DNA from: an uncultured Streptococcus sp.
GTDB taxonomy: Bacteria > Bacillota > Bacilli > Lactobacillales > Streptococcaceae
Assembly: GCA_916048145.1 (NCBI GenBank)
Contig: CAJZGT010000046.1
Span: 1 to 9,393 of the forward strand
DNA: 9,393 nucleotides
Direction: 5' to 3'
The notes under the pieces are model-generated. The model made no database searches. It was not told the origin of the DNA and saw only the letters and a list, made by a program, of their open reading frames with translations. Below are positions 5,795 to 9,393 of the stretch, one piece after another. Numbering within the stretch: position 1 is the stretch's first letter; every line of letters starts with the position of its first letter. Made by a program: the position numbers and the translations under genes.

Positions 5795-7624
5795 CTATCG
5801 CCTCTTTAAAAAAAGGAAGGGAAGTAACAAAGGGATTATAGCCATGAATACATACGAATATCTAAAATAATTTACAATTGGAGAATAAATGCACGTTAAT
5901 ATTATTGAAACACATATAATTATTAAACCTAAAATCTTATAATCTCTCCTCAATAATGAAATCATCAAAATAATTAACAATAAGATTGTATATAACCCTG
6001 CACTATAAAATATAGAAAAAATTGGTAAATAAGAAATCGTCTTATGTATATTCCAATAGAATTCTTGTAGCTTCTTAAACTTTGTTTGATTCTTCCATCC
6101 ATCATCAAGTGAAGTTGTATTTCCATAAACATTGCTACTATCTTCATACATAACCTGATAATAATTTCCCATATACGTCAAATCTGAAAAATTATATGGA
6201 TACCAATATGAAACAGACAAATTTAATAATGCATCTATATAAGTCTTTGGATGAGTAAGATAACCCTTAAACCATAATTTAAAAAATTCGTGCTCTCTTC
6301 CCTCAAATTGTTCATTTTTCATACTATCTTTAATTGGATCAGCTTTATAATAAACAAATTTCTTGTTATTTTCTAGACCTAATGTAGAATCATAAAAAGC
6401 TAATTCTTCACTAGAAAATGAATCTGGATGATAGTATACAGCAGCAGCAAGTTGTTGAAATCTAGGTGCTAAATAATCATACCTCTTTCTTGATTCTTGT
6501 GGCTGAATTAAGGAACTTGCAATAAAATTTATTATCAAAGTAAAGCTTATTGATACTAAAGAATAGAACAAAATTTTCTTGTAGTAGCGTTTGTTAAAAA
6601 TAAATAGTATAAGAATCCCAACAATTATATAAATAACAGCCTTTCTATGCATCATATATATCCCAAAAAAGGAGATAATAAACATAAATAAGAAATTCTT
6701 ATTCTCAAAAAATTTAGCTGGTTGATAAAGAATATATATAATACATAGAAAAAACAACATTAGTGCATTTACCATATATACATCTTTATACATCGTAAAA
6801 CTAACTATTATAAAATTTGGAAACAAAAGATAGAATAAATATAAACATCTGTTCAACCATTTATTATTACTTAGTTCAAAAATTCTATATAATACATATA
6901 CATAAATTAAAGTGGTTATTACTAGAGTAAGAAAATTGAAAATCGCTACTCCAACACCAACCCCTCCTAAAAATTTTATACCAAATTTTGTAAATAGACT
7001 TACAGTATAGGTAAATAAATATGGGTGGGAATTTGTCAATGGATAAATCCCTAGACCTTCACCTATTATTACCATACTATCATACGTTGTAACACCTGGA
7101 TACAACAGTATAAATGCTAGTATTCTAACCAAAAGAAATGGAGTTAATAGACTGAAATATTTTCGCCTATCTATCTTAAGCCTAAATGTATTCAACTCAA
7201 TATCGAATTTTTTTACATGAACATTGTATTTATCCCAAACTAAATGTAAAAAATACTTAAAGATAAGATAATATCCTATCAAAAGAATAAAAAACAATAT
7301 AAAAGAATATCGATTCAAACTCCCCCTAAATAATGCTTGTGTGTGTGTTATATCTTCTCCGATTACAAAAATAAATGCTAAAATTGACGAAAATACTTTT
7401 ATAATCATAGATTCTCTCTTGGTTAAAGAAGATAACTTATTTTTATTTATGAAATATAAAACTGATAAGAATATTGTTGCTGTAATCAATGTTTCTGTTT
7501 GAAATACTCTTAAAAACGTTATATAACTATTAACAACTATTTTTTTGTCTAATGTTAACAAAAGTGTAAAATAGTAAGATAAGATAATACTCTTTACAAC
7601 ACTAAAGTTCAACTTATTTATCAC
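5795..7624 (-). CDS. Polytopic GT-C-like membrane protein (DUF6020-type), putative surface glycosyltransferase
   Basis: The 609-residue protein is very hydrophobic, with about twelve or more predicted membrane spans. These include segments near 11-25, 45-60, 73-89, 106-125, 158-175, 221-246, 260-275, 285-300, 310-325, 330-344, 350-372, 535-557, 563-581 and 590-606, with one large hydrophilic region at about 375-530. Motifs after the fifth span, YPGVTTYDS (175-183) and NSHPYLFT (198-205), with MYKD (278-281), HRK (326-328) and NYFRYSY (585-591), follow the layout of the DUF6020 family. That family is GT-C-like: lipid-phosphate-sugar-dependent enzymes with an acidic residue in the first outer loop (here Asp182). 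The probable job is transferring a sugar from undecaprenyl phosphate to a wall polymer or glycolipid outside the membrane. The family call is by motif memory, not by search. Translation starts at GTG 7624, sharing one base with the upstream TAG, so it is coupled to the GT2-GtrA gene. The gene is strongly AT-rich. Confidence 0.8.
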   Translation of the reverse strand: MINKLNFSVVKSIILSYYFTLLLTLDKKIVVNSYITFLRVFQTETLITATIFLSVLYFINKNKLSSLTKRESMIIKVFSSILAFIFVIGEDITHTQALFRGSLNRYSFILFFILLIGYYLIFKYFLHLVWDKYNVHVKKFDIELNTFRLKIDRRKYFSLLTPFLLVRILAFILLYPGVTTYDSMVIIGEGLGIYPLTNSHPYLFTYTVSLFTKFGIKFLGGVGVGVAIFNFLTLVITTLIYVYVLYRIFELSNNKWLNRCLYLFYLLFPNFIIVSFTMYKDVYMVNALMLFFLCIIYILYQPAKFFENKNFLFMFIISFFGIYMMHRKAVIYIIVGILILFIFNKRYYKKILFYSLVSISFTLIINFIASSLIQPQESRKRYDYLAPRFQQLAAAVYYHPDSFSSEELAFYDSTLGLENNKKFVYYKADPIKDSMKNEQFEGREHEFFKLWFKGYLTHPKTYIDALLNLSVSYWYPYNFSDLTYMGNYYQVMYEDSSNVYGNTTSLDDGWKNQTKFKKLQEFYWNIHKTISYLPIFSIFYSAGLYTILLLIILMISLLRRDYKILGLIIICVSIILTCIYSPIVNYFRYSYVFMAIIPLLLPFLFLKRR

Positions 7625-8691
7625 TATCTAAACACCCACCTTCTTTGAACTTGATAACTAGCAAGAAATAAAATTGTATCTACTACTATTTTAATGGCTG
7701 TTTCAGAACCAGAAAACATATTCCAAACAACTGTCACCATTGCTGCAGACAATAACATTTGGAAAACCGCCAAGCTATAGTATTTAACAATCGTTTTATG
7801 AATTCTTTTTTCACCATCAAAGACAAAATTCTTATTCATTGTAAAATTAAAATAAGATGAAATTATTCTTGCCAAAATAGTTGATAATAGAATCAACAGT
7901 GCCCCCCTATGAATTCCTGCAGATAAGGAAATCCAAAGGAACAACTGAAACAATCCAATATCAACTAAAAAGGATGAAAGAGATGATAACAAATATTTAA
8001 AGAATGAAGCAAAGATTACTTTGTAAATTCTCAATGAATCTTTAATAGGATTGAAATGAGTTTCAGCATTACCATCAAAGTAAATGGTTTCGATAGTTAT
8101 TTCTTTTATTGGAATCGATTTATCAAATGTATGTATTAACATTTTAGTTTCATACTCAAACCGTTCACCTGAAATTTCTAACATATCATGCAGAATTGCC
8201 TTTGGAAAGCCTCTAAGTCCAGTCTGAGTATCTGTAATTTTTCGACCATAAAGCAATTTAAATACTAATTTTGTAAGCTTATTCCCAAATTTACTTTTTG
8301 GCGGTACATTTTCAGAATCAAAATCACGACAACCTAAAATTAGCGAATCAGGATAATTAGAAATTATCTCTACCATAGATAAGACATCTTCAACCCTATG
8401 TTGTCCATCCGAATCAGCCGTGACAATCCCGTTATATTCTTCTACATTTGGCATTGTCAGAAAATAGTTAAAAGCATTTTTTAAGGCACGTCCTTTTCCT
8501 AAATTTTTTGCATGAGTTAATATTTGACATCCCTGTTCATCTCTTAGGTTTTCAAAAATATTTTTAAATTCAGGCCTACTTCCATCATCTACAATTAAAA
8601 TATTTTCTAACCCAGATAGTCTTAATTTTTCTATGTATTTAATCAAATCAAGTGGAGGATTTAGGGCAGGAATAACAATCAATGTTTTCAT
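7624..8691 (-). CDS. GT2 glycosyltransferase fused to GtrA flippase domain (GtrB-GtrA fusion)
   Basis: This 355-residue bifunctional protein has an N-terminal GT-A fold of the DPM1/GtrB class (about 1-225). It shows VIPALN (6-11), VDDGS (34-38), NLGKG (63-67), the nucleotide-metal motif DSD (93-95), and TDTQTGLRGFP (153-163). A C-terminal GtrA domain follows (about 228-355) with four membrane spans (near 233-255, 263-281, 304-326, 331-347), the motifs FLVDIG (241-246) and SYFNFTMNKNFVF (279-291), and a RRWVFR end. By family knowledge the first half loads a nucleotide sugar onto undecaprenyl phosphate on the inner face, and the GtrA half helps flip the product outward. The sugar cannot be read from sequence. 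The ORF is open to 8736, but AAAGGAGA lies four bases before the ATG at 8691 and homology begins there. It overlaps the next gene by one base and shares its low GC content. Confidence 0.9.
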   Translation of the reverse strand: MKTLIVIPALNPPLDLIKYIEKLRLSGLENILIVDDGSRPEFKNIFENLRDEQGCQILTHAKNLGKGRALKNAFNYFLTMPNVEEYNGIVTADSDGQHRVEDVLSMVEIISNYPDSLILGCRDFDSENVPPKSKFGNKLTKLVFKLLYGRKITDTQTGLRGFPKAILHDMLEISGERFEYETKMLIHTFDKSIPIKEITIETIYFDGNAETHFNPIKDSLRIYKVIFASFFKYLLSSLSSFLVDIGLFQLFLWISLSAGIHRGALLILLSTILARIISSYFNFTMNKNFVFDGEKRIHKTIVKYYSLAVFQMLLSAAMVTVVWNMFSGSETAIKIVVDTILFLASYQVQRRWVFR

Positions 8692-8699
8692 ATAATCTC
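8692..8699 (-). promoter_or_regulatory. Ribosome-binding region of the GT2-GtrA gene
   Basis: On the minus strand AAAGGAGA precedes TTAT and the ATG at 8691 (site at about 8703-8696). The longer in-frame start at 8736 lacks a similar site and would add 15 residues not typical of the family. Confidence 0.75.
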
Positions 8700-8751
8700 C
8701 TTTGGTATCTGCTAATATTTTTGTATAAAAAAGCATAAACTTCCAGATATC

Positions 8752-8780
8752 ATTCTATCATGTTTCCTAAAAAAAAAAAG
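8752..8780 (-). promoter_or_regulatory. Putative promoter of the glycosylation cassette, spanning an A/T homopolymer
   Basis: The minus strand has an extended -10, TGA TAGAAT (8760-8752), with a weak -35 CTTTTT (8780-8775) at 17-bp spacing. An 11-bp T tract (8779-8769) covers most of the -35 box and the start of the spacer. The predicted start is near 8745, giving a leader of about 54 bases. No better candidate was seen between the two divergent genes, but the -35 match is poor. Confidence 0.4.
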
Positions 8781-8820
8781 TATTTTCTGTTGTGTATTTT
8801 CTTACTTTTATCCATCCTAT

Positions 8821-8849
8821 TTGAATTTTCCCTTGAAAACCAGTATAAT
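8821..8849 (+). promoter_or_regulatory. Promoter of mntE
   Basis: TTGAAT (8821-8826), a 17-bp spacer and a perfect TATAAT (8844-8849) are spaced ideally for a housekeeping sigma factor, with an expected start at about 8856. The ribosome site AAAGGAAG (8871-8878) follows, before the ATG at 8883. No riboswitch fits in the roughly 27-base leader, unlike the ATPase gene. Confidence 0.8.
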
Positions 8850-8882
8850 GGTAGAATGCTATGTGACTAGAAAGGAAGTTGA

Positions 8883-9393
8883 ATGAAGCAATCTATCTCA
8901 AACCTCAAGTTAGCTGAGCGTGGGGCCATTATCAGTATTTCGACCTACCTGCTCTTGTCTACGGCCAAATTGGCAACTGGTCATCTTCTTCATTCATCCA
9001 GTTTGGTAGCTGATGGTTTTAACAACGTCTCGGACATCATTGGAAATGTGGCCCTCTTGATAGGGATTCGGATGGCGCGCCAGCCTGCAGACCGTGACCA
9101 CCGTTTTGGCCACTGGAAGATTGAGGATTTGGCAAGCTTAATCACTTCCATCATCATGTTTTATGTCGGTTTCGATGTACTTCGGGATACCATTCAAAAA
9201 ATTCTCAGTCATGAAGAAACGGTCATTGACCCTCTTGGTGCAACCCTAGGAATCATTTCTGCAGCGATTATGTTTCTAGTTTATCTCTACAATACTCGCC
9301 TCAGTAAGAAATCCAACTCCAAAGCACTGAGGGCTGCCGCCAAGGACAATCTTTCTGATGCTCTTACCTCACTTGGTACTACTATTGCCATCC
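8883..9393 (+). CDS. mntE: Cation diffusion facilitator, MntE-type Mn2+ exporter, 3' end outside window
   Basis: The first 170 codons of a CDF-family metal/proton antiporter are visible; the full protein is usually about 390 residues, so the cytoplasmic C-terminal domain is missing here. Family marks are ADGFNNVSD in TM2 (43-51), DHRFGHWKIED after TM2 (72-82) and AAKDNLSDALTS in TM5 (152-163). The transport site reads as Asn47-x3-Asp51 plus Asp155-x3-Asp159. The second motif is DxxxD rather than HxxxD, and the N-D-D-D set is the pattern of manganese-selective members rather than the His-containing zinc ones. The pneumococcal orthologue SP_1552, MntE, exports manganese from the cytoplasm. It is transcribed divergently from the glycosylation cassette and lies near the Mn-riboswitch-controlled ATPase, giving a local pair of efflux systems. 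The ATG is supported by AAAGGAAG four bases upstream. Confidence 0.92.
   Translation, partial: MKQSISNLKLAERGAIISISTYLLLSTAKLATGHLLHSSSLVADGFNNVSDIIGNVALLIGIRMARQPADRDHRFGHWKIEDLASLITSIIMFYVGFDVLRDTIQKILSHEETVIDPLGATLGIISAAIMFLVYLYNTRLSKKSNSKALRAAAKDNLSDALTSLGTTIAI

Noticed and set aside
8692..8736. Longer start for the GT2-GtrA protein
   Set aside because: AAAGGAGA sits at the proper distance before the ATG at 8691, and the family's N-terminal beta strand starts immediately after it.
8857..8871. Four-codon leader ORF (ATG CTA TGT GAC TAG) ahead of mntE
   Set aside because: It begins at the predicted transcription start without a ribosome site and is short enough to be chance; nothing suggests attenuation.
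1..9393. CRISPR array, tRNA, rRNA, insertion-sequence transposase, integrase or prophage genes
   Set aside because: No regularly spaced repeats, no cloverleaf-like sequence and no ORF with such motifs were seen. Apart from the inverted-repeat element, the intergenic stretches are short and explained by promoters, terminators and the riboswitch.

Overview
The window looks like chromosome of a mitis-group Streptococcus (S. pneumoniae / S. mitis / S. oralis type). The order yaaA – membrane protein – peptide-deformylase paralogue – P-type Ca/Mn ATPase – divergent MntE-type cation efflux gene matches the pneumococcal SP_1547 to SP_1552 neighbourhood as I remember it. Promoters with extended -10 (TGn) boxes and strong AGGAGG ribosome sites fit the same group. 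Species assignment is inference; no database was searched.

Layout. Minus strand, 1-520: 5' part of yaaA, with a promoter placed so that the mRNA should start on the A of the ATG. 521-707: an inverted-repeat element containing a strong hairpin terminator. Minus strand, 2725-708: a two-gene operon of a deformylase-like protein with an altered motif I, followed by a 531-aa membrane-anchored protein of unknown function. A tandem pair of perfect -10 boxes drives it. Minus strand, 5536-2840: the P-type cation ATPase (CaxP, also called MgtA), preceded by its own promoter, a yybP-ykoY manganese riboswitch and an overlapping intrinsic terminator. Minus strand, 8691-5795: a conspicuously AT-rich two-gene cassette with a GT2 glycosyltransferase fused to a GtrA domain, then a 609-aa polytopic GT-C-like (DUF6020-type) protein. 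Plus strand, 8883 to the end: 5' part of mntE.

How the genes work together. The riboswitch-controlled ATPase and MntE form a manganese/calcium efflux pair. The cassette between them has no obvious link to metals. It carries the three functions of a classic undecaprenyl-phosphate-sugar glycosylation system: a GtrB-like synthase and a GtrA-like flippase fused in one polypeptide, and a GT-C-like transferase. It therefore probably decorates a cell-surface polymer. Its base composition and its position between two genes I recall as neighbours in pneumococcus suggest lateral acquisition. The most interesting points are this compact glycosylation cassette, the 11-bp homopolymer in its putative promoter, the riboswitch/terminator overlap, the predicted leaderless yaaA mRNA and the altered deformylase paralogue.
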